Shown here: positions 1 to 10,908 of the stretch, in pieces | How positions within the stretch are numbered: the first letter of the stretch is position 1 | How the letters are laid out: every line of letters starts with the position of its first letter | Source of the DNA: Gordonia crocea | GTDB taxonomy: Bacteria; Actinomycetota; Actinomycetes; Mycobacteriales; Mycobacteriaceae | Length of the DNA stretch: 64,000 nucleotides | Assembly: GCF_009932435.1 (NCBI RefSeq) | Contig: NZ_BJOU01000001.1 | Location: 1,364,001-1,428,000, forward strand | Reading direction: 5' to 3' | Translations under genes and position numbers: made by a program | Notes under the pieces: model-generated | What the model saw: the letters and a program-made list of their open reading frames with translations, nothing else | Databases searched by the model: none | What the model was told of the DNA's origin: nothing

Positions 1-312
1 TTCATCAGCGGGCGAGTCGCGGTTGTCGATCCCTCGACGTTGACCGTCACCCGCTCGGTGTCGACGGGGTCGACGCCGTCGTCGATCGTCGTCGACGCGC
101 AGCGGCGCCTGGTCTACGCGACCACGTTGAAGAAGAAGACGCTGATCGTTCTCCACGCGGACACCCTGGCGCCGGTCGCGACCATGCGGATCCCCAGCGA
201 GGTCCACACGCTGGCGATCGACCCCCGTACCGGATGGGTGTACGGCACGCAGAACGGTACGTCGGCCATGCTGGTGGTGCGTCCCGGGCAGGGCGGCACC
301 GGGCGACCTTGA
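1..312 (+). CDS. C-terminal part of a YncE/beta-propeller-like protein (5' end outside the window)
   Basis: The reading frame is open from the first base and ends with TGA at 310-312, giving the last 103 residues of a longer protein. The piece alternates short beta-like strands with motifs such as VAVVDPSTL, IVVDAQRRLVYATT and LAIDPRTGWVYGT. These are the blade repeats seen in YncE-type/40-residue YVTN beta-propeller proteins, which are usually exported. The function of the whole protein cannot be judged from this fragment. It ends just before the CIRCE element of groES, and the first CIRCE-type half-site overlaps its stop codon. Confidence 0.6.
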   Translation, partial: FISGRVAVVDPSTLTVTRSVSTGSTPSSIVVDAQRRLVYATTLKKKTLIVLHADTLAPVATMRIPSEVHTLAIDPRTGWVYGTQNGTSAMLVVRPGQGGTGRP

Positions 313-350
313 GTGCTGGCACTCTCCGGTATAGAGTGCTAGTTGGCACT
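311..350 (+). promoter_or_regulatory. CIRCE operator (HrcA binding site) of groES, with two extra half-sites
   Basis: The core CIRCE is CTGGCACTC, 9 nt, GAGTGCTAG at 316-342, close to the consensus TTAGCACTC-N9-GAGTGCTAA. Additional half-sites GAGTGC (311-316) and GCACT (346-350) flank it, so four alternating half-sites lie within 40 bp. HrcA repression of groES is inferred from the family. Confidence 0.9.
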
Positions 351-451
351 GTGAGAGTTCCTCGTTCACCCGCGACGACGAGGGGTTTGCCCGAGCAGAG
401 CCGCATACGTCATCGTATTTCGTTCAGGAATGAAAGTAGAGGACTCACATC

Positions 452-751
452 GTGGCGAGTGTGAACATCAAGCCGCTCGAGGACAAGATCCTGGTCCAGG
501 CGATCGAGGCCGAGACCACCACCGCTTCCGGCCTGGTGATCCCGGACACGGCGAAGGAGAAGCCCCAGGAGGGCAAGGTCATCGCAGTGGGCCCTGGTCG
601 TTGGGACGACGAGGGTGAGAAGCGGATCCCGGTGGACGTCAAGGAAGGCGACACCGTGGTCTACAGCAAGTACGGCGGGACCGAGATCAAGTACGACGGT
701 CAGGACTACCTGATCCTGTCGGCGCGCGACGTGCTCGCCGTCATCGGCTAA
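452..751 (+). CDS. groES: Co-chaperonin GroES (Hsp10)
   Basis: This 99-residue protein has the full GroES length. GroES forms the heptameric cap of the GroEL chaperonin in the cytosol. The sequence opens with [14 protein letters not shown], carries the flexible mobile loop (about residues 17-35, [16 protein letters not shown]) and ends with the typical [14 protein letters not shown]. The GTG start at 452 is preceded by AGAGGA at suitable spacing. A CIRCE operator lies about 110 bp upstream, so the gene is probably heat-inducible through HrcA. In most relatives groEL1 follows directly. Here a strong terminator and then whiB3 follow, so groES is monocistronic and its GroEL partner must be encoded elsewhere. 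Confidence 0.98.
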   Translation: MASVNIKPLEDKILVQAIEAETTTASGLVIPDTAKEKPQEGKVIAVGPGRWDDEGEKRIPVDVKEGDTVVYSKYGGTEIKYDGQDYLILSARDVLAVIG

Positions 752-769
752 GGCCGAACCGCAAGCGAG

Positions 770-807
770 AAATCCGCCCCGGCTCCGTGAGGAGCCGGGG
801 CGGATTT
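770..807 (+). terminator. Rho-independent-type terminator between groES and whiB
   Basis: A perfect 17-bp stem (AAATCCGCCCCGGCTCC and its complement) closes on a GTGA loop. The A-tract on one arm gives TTT on the other, so it may work in both directions, ending groES and the converging whiB gene. Confidence 0.9.
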
Positions 808-825
808 CGTCTGTCCGGGGGGCGG

Positions 826-1122
826 TCAGCCGGCGAGGTTGCCCCGCCGTCCGCGACCCTTCAGGATCATCGCCCGTTCGGCTTCGCCGAGGCCGCCCCA
901 GATCCCGTACGGCTCCCCGACGCGCAGCGCATGCTCGCGACACTGGGCCAAGACGGGGCAGGAGTGGCACAGCTCTTTGGCGCGCTGTTCGCGTCGCAGG
1001 CGTGCGTTTCCGCGTTCGCCGTCGGGGTGGAAGAACACCGACGACGCTTCGCCGCGGCACGTCCCCAGACGCTGCCAATCCCAGATGTCGGCATTCGGCC
1101 CGGGTAGCTCGGGTAGTGACAT
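826..1122 (-). CDS. whiB3: WhiB3-like iron-sulfur transcription factor
   Basis: WhiB proteins bind a 4Fe-4S cluster and act as redox-sensitive partners of the principal sigma factor. The 98-residue product has the four cluster cysteines (C22, C52, C55, C61), the GIWGG turn (73-77) and a basic C-terminal tail. The opening ELPGPNADIW and the FFHPDGERG segment match WhiB3 of mycobacteria, where the gene lies in the same groE-sigD neighbourhood. The ATG at 1122 is chosen because GAGGAGG stands seven bases upstream and the homologous protein starts there; the frame is open further upstream. A sigma-70 type promoter is visible at 1197-1226. Confidence 0.95.
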   Translation of the reverse strand: MSLPELPGPNADIWDWQRLGTCRGEASSVFFHPDGERGNARLRREQRAKELCHSCPVLAQCREHALRVGEPYGIWGGLGEAERAMILKGRGRRGNLAG

Positions 1123-1196
1123 CGGCCGTCCTCCTCGTGGGTCCGACAGACCCTTGCGGGTCCTTGTCCGCGCCCTGTGCAGAGCCCGTTGCGGCC

Positions 1197-1226
1197 ACAC
1201 TAAACAGCCCGACGGACATAAGTCAA
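1197..1226 (-). promoter_or_regulatory. Probable promoter of whiB3
   Basis: On the minus strand a TTGACT -35 (1226-1221) and TAGTGT -10 (1202-1197) are separated by 18 bp. The surrounding 1200-1280 is distinctly AT-rich for this genome. The predicted transcript has an untranslated leader of about 65 nt. Confidence 0.6.
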
Positions 1227-1351
1227 TTTCCTGAATCACAAATGATCAATAGTAAAAATTCCTCCAGATTTAACGCTCCCGTTACTGGTCAGAAGCGTTT
1301 CGACCTGATAGTGGGTGGGTCTGCATTCTGCGGTCGACTAGCCTGTTCCGG

Positions 1352-2155
1352 GTGGGGAAGACGGCGTCGCAGCGGGACCGGTGGCAGCACGCCGTCACCC
1401 TCGGCGCCCGCGGCGCGGTGGCGGGGGGCCGCGCGGTCCTCGACGCCGCTGAGGCGGCGATCGGCAGCTCGCAGGACCCCGGCGACCGTGCGCTGTTGTC
1501 CTTGATCACCAGTACCCGTGCCTCGTGGCTCCGCCAATCCGGCCGGCACGGCAGCGCGCTGGGCCCCGACGGTCGCGCCGCGCTCATCGCGACGACCATC
1601 CACGACGACGAGCCGAGCCCGTGGCGTCGAGCCGCGTTGGGCGATGCGCTCATCGGACTGGCCGCCGACAACCTCGGGCTCGGGCGATTCGATGCCTCGT
1701 CGGACCTGTTGGGCCGGGCCTGGGCCGAAATCGGCGCCGAACGCGAGCCCGACGAGTGGCTGCTCGACGGCCGCGTCGTGCTGCGGTGGCACTGGGTCCG
1801 CGCTGAGAACGCCCTGTACCGCGGAGACGGCGAAGCCGGCCGGCGGTGGGCCGCCGAGGCCGTGCGCCTGGCCCGCGGCTGCCCGTCGCCGCACCATCGG
1901 ATCAAGACCCGGTTGATCGCGGCCGCCGCCCGTGCCGGAGACGATCCGGGGGGTGCGGCCGCCGAAGCGCGCGCCGTCGTCGACGAGGCCGCGCAGGCCG
2001 GGTTGGTGCCGCTGCAATGGGCCGGGTGGCAGCTCCTTGGCGGCGTCGCACCGGGGCGTGACGCCGACGCCGGGAGCGCTGACACCGCAGACATCCTGCG
2101 GCGCCGCGGCTTCTTCCCGGTGGCGGGTTTCGGGCCCGGTGCCGCCGCTCGATAG
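1352..2155 (+). CDS. Conserved hypothetical protein, Rv3415c-like, helical repeat
   Basis: This 267-residue protein sits exactly where M. tuberculosis has Rv3415c, between whiB3 and sigD, and is taken as its ortholog by position and length. It is Ala/Arg/Trp-rich and appears all-helical, with repeated AxxxxLGxxRFDxxxDLLxxAW-type helix pairs that suggest a TPR-like fold. No catalytic motif, signal peptide or membrane segment is visible. The GTG start has a TAGCCT -10 hexamer at 1339-1344, seven bases before it, indicating a leaderless mRNA. The molecular function is unknown. Confidence 0.8.
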   Translation: MGKTASQRDRWQHAVTLGARGAVAGGRAVLDAAEAAIGSSQDPGDRALLSLITSTRASWLRQSGRHGSALGPDGRAALIATTIHDDEPSPWRRAALGDALIGLAADNLGLGRFDASSDLLGRAWAEIGAEREPDEWLLDGRVVLRWHWVRAENALYRGDGEAGRRWAAEAVRLARGCPSPHHRIKTRLIAAAARAGDDPGGAAAEARAVVDEAAQAGLVPLQWAGWQLLGGVAPGRDADAGSADTADILRRRGFFPVAGFGPGAAAR

Positions 2156-2221
2156 GGTGGTGGACGCGTGCCGGTCTCATGGCGCGCTGATCACTGTGTA
2201 ACACGGGGACTACTGCAGACG

Positions 2222-2809
2222 ATGAAACTCACAGGCGACGCGCTCGACGCGGCCGTCCTGGCTGCCGGCCAGGGTGACCGAGAGGCCCTCGCCTCCGTTC
2301 TGGAAAGTGTGCAGGAGCCTCTCCTGCGCTACTGCCGGGGACGGATCGGAGTCGGAGAACGCCACCTGTTCTCCGCCGACGACATCGCACAGGAGGCGCT
2401 GATGGCGGTCATGACCGCGCTGCCCCGGTATCGGGACGAGGGACGACCCTTCCTCGCCTTTGCCTATGGCATCGCCTCGCGCAAGGTGGCCGACGCCATG
2501 CGCGTCGCCGGGCGGTCGAAGGCCGATCCCACCGACGACCTTCCCGAGCAGACCACCACCGCCGCCGACGGTCCCGAGCAATCTGCCGTCGACGCCGAGG
2601 GCAACCGACGCGTCTCGGCTCTGCTCGACACCTTGTCGGACAAGCAGCGCGAGATCTTGGTGCTGCGTCTCATCGTCGGCCTCAGCGCCGAGGAGACCGC
2701 GGCCGCCGTCGACTCCACCCCGGGGGCCGTGCGCGTGGCCCAGCACCGTGCGCTGGCCAAGCTGCGTGGCGAGCTCGAGGACCGGCGCGACGAGAAGGAC
2801 CACCGATGA
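2222..2809 (+). CDS. sigD: ECF RNA polymerase sigma factor SigD
   Basis: SigD redirects RNA polymerase to a small regulon linked in mycobacteria to stationary phase and stringent response. The 195-residue protein has sigma region 2 (about 22-90; SADDIAQEALMAVMTALPRYRD, a region-2 recognition helix) and region 4 (about 130-185; KQREILVLRLIVGLSAEETA and the GAVRVAQHRALAKL helix). The start ATGAAACTC at 2222 is chosen because the homologs begin here; an in-frame upstream GTG at 2168 would add 18 residues. Its stop overlaps the start of rsdA by four bases, the normal sigma/anti-sigma coupling. Confidence 0.95.
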   Translation: MKLTGDALDAAVLAAGQGDREALASVLESVQEPLLRYCRGRIGVGERHLFSADDIAQEALMAVMTALPRYRDEGRPFLAFAYGIASRKVADAMRVAGRSKADPTDDLPEQTTTAADGPEQSAVDAEGNRRVSALLDTLSDKQREILVLRLIVGLSAEETAAAVDSTPGAVRVAQHRALAKLRGELEDRRDEKDHR

Positions 2810-3678
2810 GCATTCCCCAACCCCACGGCGCCCGCGACGACACCACCGGCCTTGACGAGTCGGCGACCACCCGCGAAGACACGGCCGGCCTCGAACTCGC
2901 GGCGATCACCCGCGACGACGAGCTGGTCGAGACGCTCGGCCGCGGACTGCCCGTCGTGGCGCAGACCGACGAGGAATTCGACCTGGCCACGCTGCTCGCC
3001 GAATGGCGCACGGAGGTCCATGCACGCCCGGCGGACGGGACGATCACCGTCGACGACGTCGAGAAGGCCATCGCCGCCGCGAAGCACGACTCGGACCGGC
3101 GGGCGCGTCGGCACCTGCGGCTGGTCGCCGGTGCCGCGGCGGTCATCGGCGTGGCCCTCGGCAGCTTGGTCGTGCTCTCCGAAGGGGCGAACCCCGACGA
3201 TCCCCTGTGGGGCGTCAAGAAGGTGGTGTTCGCCGAACGCGCCGTGCAGACGCAGGCGACGTACTCGGCGCAGATCAACCTCGAACAGGCCGAGAAGCTT
3301 CTCGCCGCCGGGGATCCGCAGAAGGCCAAGGAATACGTCCGGCGCGCCCAGGCCGACCTGGCGCCGGTGAGTGACGACTCGGCGCGCGAGCCGATGGACC
3401 AGTGGATCGACCGGTTGTCCGCGTCGGCGGAGTCGGCGATCAAGGCGGCCACGCCGGTGGCCCCGCCCACCAAGGCCGAGCGCAAGGCGCCCAAGCCGGC
3501 ACCGAAGCCGCCGGTCACCGACGACATGCCCCAGTATGTGCCGCCGGCTCCGCGGTGGACACCGCCGCCGCAGCAGAACCAGGAGCAGGCGCCGCGCTAC
3601 ACGCCACGGCCGAAGCCCCAGCCGGAGGCGCCCCAGCGGCCGGCACCCCGACCGCCGATCACCATCCTGCCGAACTGA
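2806..3678 (+). CDS. rsdA: Anti-sigma-D factor RsdA
   Basis: RsdA is a membrane-anchored inhibitor that holds SigD until regulated proteolysis releases it. The 290-residue protein has an N-terminal acidic sigma-binding segment (about residues 30-75, with DDELVETLGRGLP and DEEFDLATLLAEWR). A single membrane helix follows at about 104-124 (LRLVAGAAAVIGVALGSLVVL), then an outer domain, and from about 220 a Pro/Lys/Gln-rich tail. The ATG overlaps the sigD stop (ATGA at 2806-2809). The order sigD-rsdA-DUF5319-guaB2 is as in M. tuberculosis Rv3414c-Rv3411c. The Pro-rich tail probably spans the cell wall. Confidence 0.93.
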   Translation: MSIPQPHGARDDTTGLDESATTREDTAGLELAAITRDDELVETLGRGLPVVAQTDEEFDLATLLAEWRTEVHARPADGTITVDDVEKAIAAAKHDSDRRARRHLRLVAGAAAVIGVALGSLVVLSEGANPDDPLWGVKKVVFAERAVQTQATYSAQINLEQAEKLLAAGDPQKAKEYVRRAQADLAPVSDDSAREPMDQWIDRLSASAESAIKAATPVAPPTKAERKAPKPAPKPPVTDDMPQYVPPAPRWTPPPQQNQEQAPRYTPRPKPQPEAPQRPAPRPPITILPN

Positions 3679-3693
3679 CCGGGCGGCGCCGGC

Positions 3694-4092
3694 TTACCGG
3701 CGCGGCTCGCGGCGGGCGCGGTGTGCCCGACCGTCGGCATAGCCGCGGCAGTAGTCCCATGTCACGTAGTCCTCGGGACGCGGGTCGACGGCGGGTTCGT
3801 GCGGACGGACGGTCCCGTCGGCCAACAGCTGCTGCAGGTTGGCGCGGAGCATGTCCCAGTCGTGGTAGTGGTCTTCGTTGCAGTCGTCGCACATGACCAC
3901 CAGGCCGCGGACACCGCGCGGCGAGAGGAGCGATTCGTACACGGCGAGGTCGGCCAAATCCTCCTCGACGGCGATGCGCTCGGAGAGGTCCAGCGGGATT
4001 CCGGGGTCGACGGAATCGAGCGCAGCGGCAGGATCGCTCGGGTCGTCGGCGAACGGGTCCGGCGGTAGGCCGGGCGGATACTGGTTGGCCAC
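3694..4092 (-). CDS. DUF5319 family protein (Rv3412-like)
   Basis: The 132-residue protein begins with YPPGLPPDPFADDP, has LADLAVYESLLSPRGVRGLVV, a CDDC pair followed by NEDHYHDWDMLRANL, and ends with VTWDYCRGYADGR. These features match the conserved actinobacterial family of Rv3412. The two Cys and nearby His could bind metal. The role is unknown. The GTG at 4092 aligns with the homolog's first residue, and a TACGGT -10 (4104-4099) six bases upstream points to a leaderless mRNA; the GGAGG before the start is too close to act as a ribosome site. It converges on rsdA with a 15-bp gap. Confidence 0.9.
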   Translation of the reverse strand: MANQYPPGLPPDPFADDPSDPAAALDSVDPGIPLDLSERIAVEEDLADLAVYESLLSPRGVRGLVVMCDDCNEDHYHDWDMLRANLQQLLADGTVRPHEPAVDPRPEDYVTWDYCRGYADGRAHRARREPRR

Positions 4093-4123
4093 GCCTCCAC
4101 CGTAGCCGATGGGGGCCCGGTAG

Positions 4124-5719
<1,596 letters not shown>

Positions 5720-5781
5720 CCGGTCCGACCGGAATTCTTGGGTGATGCCGTGTCACCGGCTGGCAGAAAGGCGTAAGCGTC

Positions 5782-6924
5782 GTGCGTGATCTCGTGGAGT
5801 TTGGGATGGGCCGGACGGCTCGGCGGACATACGAGCTGGAAGACATCAGCATCGTGCCGTCGCGGCGGACCCGCTCGTCGAAAGATGTGTCGACGGCCTG
5901 GCAGATCGATGCCTACCGCTTGGACGCACCGATCCTTGCGCACCCGACCGACGCGCTGATGTCGCCGGAGACCGCGATCGAGTTGGGCCGCCTCGGCGGA
6001 CTGGGCGTGCTGAACGGCGAGGGCCTGTGGGCGCGACACCGTGACGCCGAGGAGAAGCTCGCCGCCCTGCGCGATGTCGCCGAGAACGACCCGGACCCGC
6101 GTGCGGCGGTGCGCTTCCTGCAGCATCTGCACGCCGCGCCGATCGACACCGGCCTGCTGGCAGAGGCGGTCTCGCGGATCCGCGAGGCCGGAGTGACCAC
6201 CGCGGTGCGGGTCAGCCCGCAGCACGCCGCCGAACTGACCCCGGCCCTGCTGAAGGCCGGTGCCGAGGTCTTGGTGGTGCACGGCACGATCATCTCCGCC
6301 GAGCACGTCTCCTCCGGCGGCGGCGATCCGCTGAACCTGAAGACGTTCATCGCCGACCTCGACATCCCGGTGATCGCCGGCGGCGTCCACGATCACCGCA
6401 CCGCGCTGCACCTGATGCGCACCGGGGCGGCCGGGGTGATCGTCGGCTACGGCGCCACCGAGGGCTCGACGACGACCAACGACGTGCTGGGCATCGGCGT
6501 GCCGATGGCGACGGCGATCGCCGACGCGGCGGCCGCCCGACGCGACTACCTCGACGAAACCGGCGGCCGCTACGTGCACGTGCTCGCCGACGGCGACATC
6601 AACACCTCGGGCGATCTGGCCAAGGCGATCGCCTGCGGTGCCGACGCCGTCGTCCTGGGTATCCCGCTCGCGTCGGCGGAGACCGCCCCCGGCGGCGGGT
6701 GGTACTGGACGCCCTCGGCGGCCCACCCCGACACCCCGCGCGGCGCGATGCTGCAGGTCGCCACGCCCGACGACCGTCCGACGATGGCGCAGATCCTCAC
6801 CGGCCCGTCCGACGACCCGTTCGGCGAGCTGAACCTCGTCGGCGCGTTGCGTCGGTCGATGGCCAAGGCCGGCTACAGCGACCTGAAGGAATTCCAGAAG
6901 GTCGGCCTCTCACTGCGCGCCTGA
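5782..6924 (+). CDS. guaB3: GuaB3 family IMP dehydrogenase-related protein
   Basis: The 380-residue protein belongs to the IMP dehydrogenase/GMP reductase barrel family but lacks the CBS insert, like Rv3410c of M. tuberculosis. It has MRDLVEFGMGRTARRTYELEDISIVPSRRTRSS at the N-terminus, the phosphate-binding segments VHGTIISAEHVSS and VIAGGVHDHRTALHLMRTGAAGVIVG, and VHVLADGDINTSGDLAKA. The usual IMPDH active-site Cys loop GSICTT is not present (the segment reads GYGATEGSTTTN), so classical IMP dehydrogenase activity is doubtful. The function of GuaB3 is not settled. It lies between guaB2 and the 21-bp repeat array. Confidence 0.92.
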   Translation: MRDLVEFGMGRTARRTYELEDISIVPSRRTRSSKDVSTAWQIDAYRLDAPILAHPTDALMSPETAIELGRLGGLGVLNGEGLWARHRDAEEKLAALRDVAENDPDPRAAVRFLQHLHAAPIDTGLLAEAVSRIREAGVTTAVRVSPQHAAELTPALLKAGAEVLVVHGTIISAEHVSSGGGDPLNLKTFIADLDIPVIAGGVHDHRTALHLMRTGAAGVIVGYGATEGSTTTNDVLGIGVPMATAIADAAAARRDYLDETGGRYVHVLADGDINTSGDLAKAIACGADAVVLGIPLASAETAPGGGWYWTPSAAHPDTPRGAMLQVATPDDRPTMAQILTGPSDDPFGELNLVGALRRSMAKAGYSDLKEFQKVGLSLRA

Positions 6925-6992
6925 TCGCCGACTGGGCCCTCAATCTCGTCGACTGGGCCCTCAATCTCGCCGACTGGGCCCTCGATCTCGTC
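6925..6992 (+). repeat. Array of three 21-bp tandem repeats after guaB3
   Basis: Units lie at 6930-6950, 6951-6971 and 6972-6992. Each reads GACTGGGCCCTC(A/G)ATCTC followed by G(T/C)C, with a decayed fourth unit after them and five bases of a partial unit before. The array starts directly after the guaB3 stop codon. The same unit occurs inverted at 43013-43070; 36 bases (6926-6961) match exactly there. Confidence 0.95.
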
Positions 6993-7042
6993 GAGTGTGC
7001 CCGGCATCACGGGGTGTGACAATGAGCGATGTGACATAGGGC

Positions 7043-7048
7043 TATGAT
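7043..7048 (+). promoter_or_regulatory. -10 hexamer of leaderless choD mRNA
   Basis: TATGAT ends six bases before the ATG at 7055, favouring that start over the ATG at 7051. Two TGTGACA direct repeats (7015-7021, 7030-7036) lie just upstream and could be an activator site. Confidence 0.55.
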
Positions 7049-7054
7049 CGATGC

Positions 7055-8815
7055 ATGTCTCGCAGCCCACAAGACAGTCATTTTGACGTGCTCATTATCG
7101 GTTCCGGATTCGGCGGCAGCGTCAGCGCGCTGCGATTGACGGAGAAGGGGTACCGCGTCGGAGTCATCGAAGCCGGCCGCCGCTTCACCGACGACCAGTT
7201 CGCCAAGACGAGTTGGCGCCTCCGCAAGTTCGTTTGGGCCCCCAAGCTCGGTCTGCTCGGCGTTCAGCGGATCCACCTGCTCAAAGACGTGATGATCCTC
7301 GCCGGCGCTGGCGTGGGCGGTGGTTCGCTCAACTACGCCAACACCCTCTACAAGCCGCCGACGCCGTTCTTCCGCGACCGCCAGTGGGCCCACATCACCG
7401 ACTGGGAGTCCGAACTCACCCCGTATTACGACCAGGCGGCCCGGATGCTCGGTGTCGTCACCAACCCGACCTTCACCAACTCCGACCGGGTGATGAAGGA
7501 GGTTGCCGAGGAGATGGGGGCCGGCGACACCTTCGTGGCGACCCCGGTCGGCGTCTTCTTCGGCGAGAAGACCGGCGGCCAGGGCAAGCCCGGGCAGACG
7601 GTGCCCGACCCCTACTTCGGCGGGGCGGGGCCCGAGCGCACGGCCTGCACCGAGTGCGGCGCGTGCATGACCGGGTGCCGCGTCGGCGCGAAGAACACAC
7701 TGGTCAAGAACTACCTCGGCCTCGCGGAGTCGGCCGGCGCCCAGGTGGTCGAGCGGACCACCGTCGACGCGCTGCGCCAGCGGACCGACGGCACCTGGGA
7801 GGTGTCGACGCACGGCTCGTCGTCGTGGGGCCCGCTGGGCGCCCGCAAGCGGACGTTCACCGCCGACAACGTGATCATGGCCGCCGGGACGTTCAACACC
7901 CAGAAACTCATGCACGCGGCGAAGCTGTCCACCCTGCCGAAGATCTCCGACGCCATGGGCGTGCTCACCCGCACCAACTCCGAGTCGATCCTGGGGGCGA
8001 TGAGCACCAAGATCGACCCGGCGAGCGACTACTCGGAGGGGGTGGCCATCACCTCGTCGTTCCATCCCGACGAGTCCACCCACATCGAGCCGGTCCGCTA
8101 CGGCAAGGGATCCAACGCGATGGCCTACCTGCAGACGGTCCTGACCGACGGCGGATCCCGCGTCAACCGGATGGGGCAGGCGCTCAAGCAGTTCCTCCGC
8201 CACCCGACCTGGCTGCCGCGCCTGATGGTGCCCCGCGGCTGGAGCCAGAAGACCGTCATCGCGCTGGTGATGCAGTCCTCGGACAATTCGCTGACGACCT
8301 TCGTGCGCAAGCGCGGCCCGTTCCGCTACGTCACCAGCCGTCAGGGTCACGGCGAGCCCAACCCGACGTGGATCCCGGCGGGCAACGAGGCGACCCGACG
8401 CATCGCCGACAAACTGCACGGCGGCATCGCCGGCGGTACCTGGGGCGACATCTTCAACATCCCGCTGACCGCCCACTACCTCGGCGGCTGCGTGATCTCC
8501 GACGACCCGTCCGGCGGTGTCATCGACCCGTACCACCGGGTGTGGAACTATCCGTCGCTCTACGTCGTCGACGGGGCGTCGATCACCGCAAACCTGGGCG
8601 TGAACCCGTCGCTGTCGATCTCCGCGCAGGCCGAGCGGGCCGCATCGCTCTGGCCGAACAAGGGGGAGGCCGACCAGCGTCCGGAGCAGGGGCAGCCGTA
8701 TCGCCGGCTCGACCCGGTGGCCCCGGTGTCCCCGGTCGTCCCCGCCGACGCGCCCGGTGGCCTGCGGCTCCCGATCACCCCGGTGGCACCCGAGGTGCAG
8801 AAGACCGCCGGCTGA
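7055..8815 (+). CDS. choD: GMC-family FAD oxidoreductase, ChoD-type (putative cholesterol oxidase)
   Basis: The 586-residue protein begins with the FAD-binding Rossmann motif VLIIGSGFGGSVSALRL and has the second GMC signature around LAGAGVGGGSLNYAN. A Cys-rich segment TACTECGACMTGCRVGAKNTLVKNYL resembles an iron-sulfur or metal site. The end is GASITANLGVNPSLSISAQAERAASLWPNKG. It matches M. tuberculosis ChoD (Rv3409c) along its length and in position after guaB3. ChoD is annotated as cholesterol oxidase, but in mycobacteria it is not essential for sterol breakdown, and the true substrate may differ. There is no signal peptide, so it is cytosolic. A TATGAT -10 six bases upstream fixes the start. 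Confidence 0.9.
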   Translation: MSRSPQDSHFDVLIIGSGFGGSVSALRLTEKGYRVGVIEAGRRFTDDQFAKTSWRLRKFVWAPKLGLLGVQRIHLLKDVMILAGAGVGGGSLNYANTLYKPPTPFFRDRQWAHITDWESELTPYYDQAARMLGVVTNPTFTNSDRVMKEVAEEMGAGDTFVATPVGVFFGEKTGGQGKPGQTVPDPYFGGAGPERTACTECGACMTGCRVGAKNTLVKNYLGLAESAGAQVVERTTVDALRQRTDGTWEVSTHGSSSWGPLGARKRTFTADNVIMAAGTFNTQKLMHAAKLSTLPKISDAMGVLTRTNSESILGAMSTKIDPASDYSEGVAITSSFHPDESTHIEPVRYGKGSNAMAYLQTVLTDGGSRVNRMGQALKQFLRHPTWLPRLMVPRGWSQKTVIALVMQSSDNSLTTFVRKRGPFRYVTSRQGHGEPNPTWIPAGNEATRRIADKLHGGIAGGTWGDIFNIPLTAHYLGGCVISDDPSGGVIDPYHRVWNYPSLYVVDGASITANLGVNPSLSISAQAERAASLWPNKGEADQRPEQGQPYRRLDPVAPVSPVVPADAPGGLRLPITPVAPEVQKTAG

Positions 8816-8822
8816 AACCTGT

Positions 8823-9227
8823 TCAGCGGGGCCGTAACTCGTCGGTCGCCGGGAATGGCAGCTCAAAGCGGTCGGGATCGGCGCCGACGGCCGAGGCGGC
8901 GCCGTATTCGTCGGCGAGGACGACGATGCCGTGCGGGCTCGTCTCGGCGATGCGTACGGGGCGCTCGCGTCCGTCGGACAACCGCAGGATCCACTGATCG
9001 GCCAGATAGCCGATACCGAGGTCGTCGAGCATCTCCTCGGCGTCGAGCCAGTCGACCGGCTCGGCGGTGCGCTCCCGGCCCAGCAGGTCGAAGACGCGGA
9101 ATCCCTCGCCGTCGGGGCAGATCCAGCCGACCGGTTCGCGGTCGGTACGACGATGTTCGATCCAGTCTGCGGGCAACACGGACTCGAGGGTAGCCGTGCC
9201 GGGCCTGCGCCGAGCGGCGCCGACCAT
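8823..9227 (-). CDS. Hypothetical protein, 134 aa
   Basis: The gene lies between choD and guaA on the opposite strand. The predicted protein is acidic and soluble. It has VLPADWIEHRRTDREPVGWICPDGEGFRVFDLLGRERTAEPVDWLDAEEMLDDLGIGYLADQWILRL in its first two thirds, which looks like a small beta-rich domain, with no known catalytic motif. The ATG at 9227 is taken as the start because it leaves a compact protein and only 18 bp to guaA; no good ribosome site is seen, and a later start is possible. I do not recognise the family. Confidence 0.65.
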   Translation of the reverse strand: MVGAARRRPGTATLESVLPADWIEHRRTDREPVGWICPDGEGFRVFDLLGRERTAEPVDWLDAEEMLDDLGIGYLADQWILRLSDGRERPVRIAETSPHGIVVLADEYGAASAVGADPDRFELPFPATDELRPR

Positions 9228-9233
9228 CCCCGA

Positions 9234-9239
9234 TAGACT
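9234..9239 (+). promoter_or_regulatory. -10 hexamer of leaderless guaA mRNA
   Basis: TAGACT is followed by six bases and the GTG at 9246. Confidence 0.55.
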
Positions 9240-9245
9240 CTCAGG

Positions 9246-10826
<1,581 letters not shown>

Positions 10827-10908
10827 CCGACGCCGCGCAGCGTCGCACACCGTCAAAAGCCCCCGGAACATCGGTAAGTCCCGCACACCAGGAGAACGAG
10901 GAGCGCCC

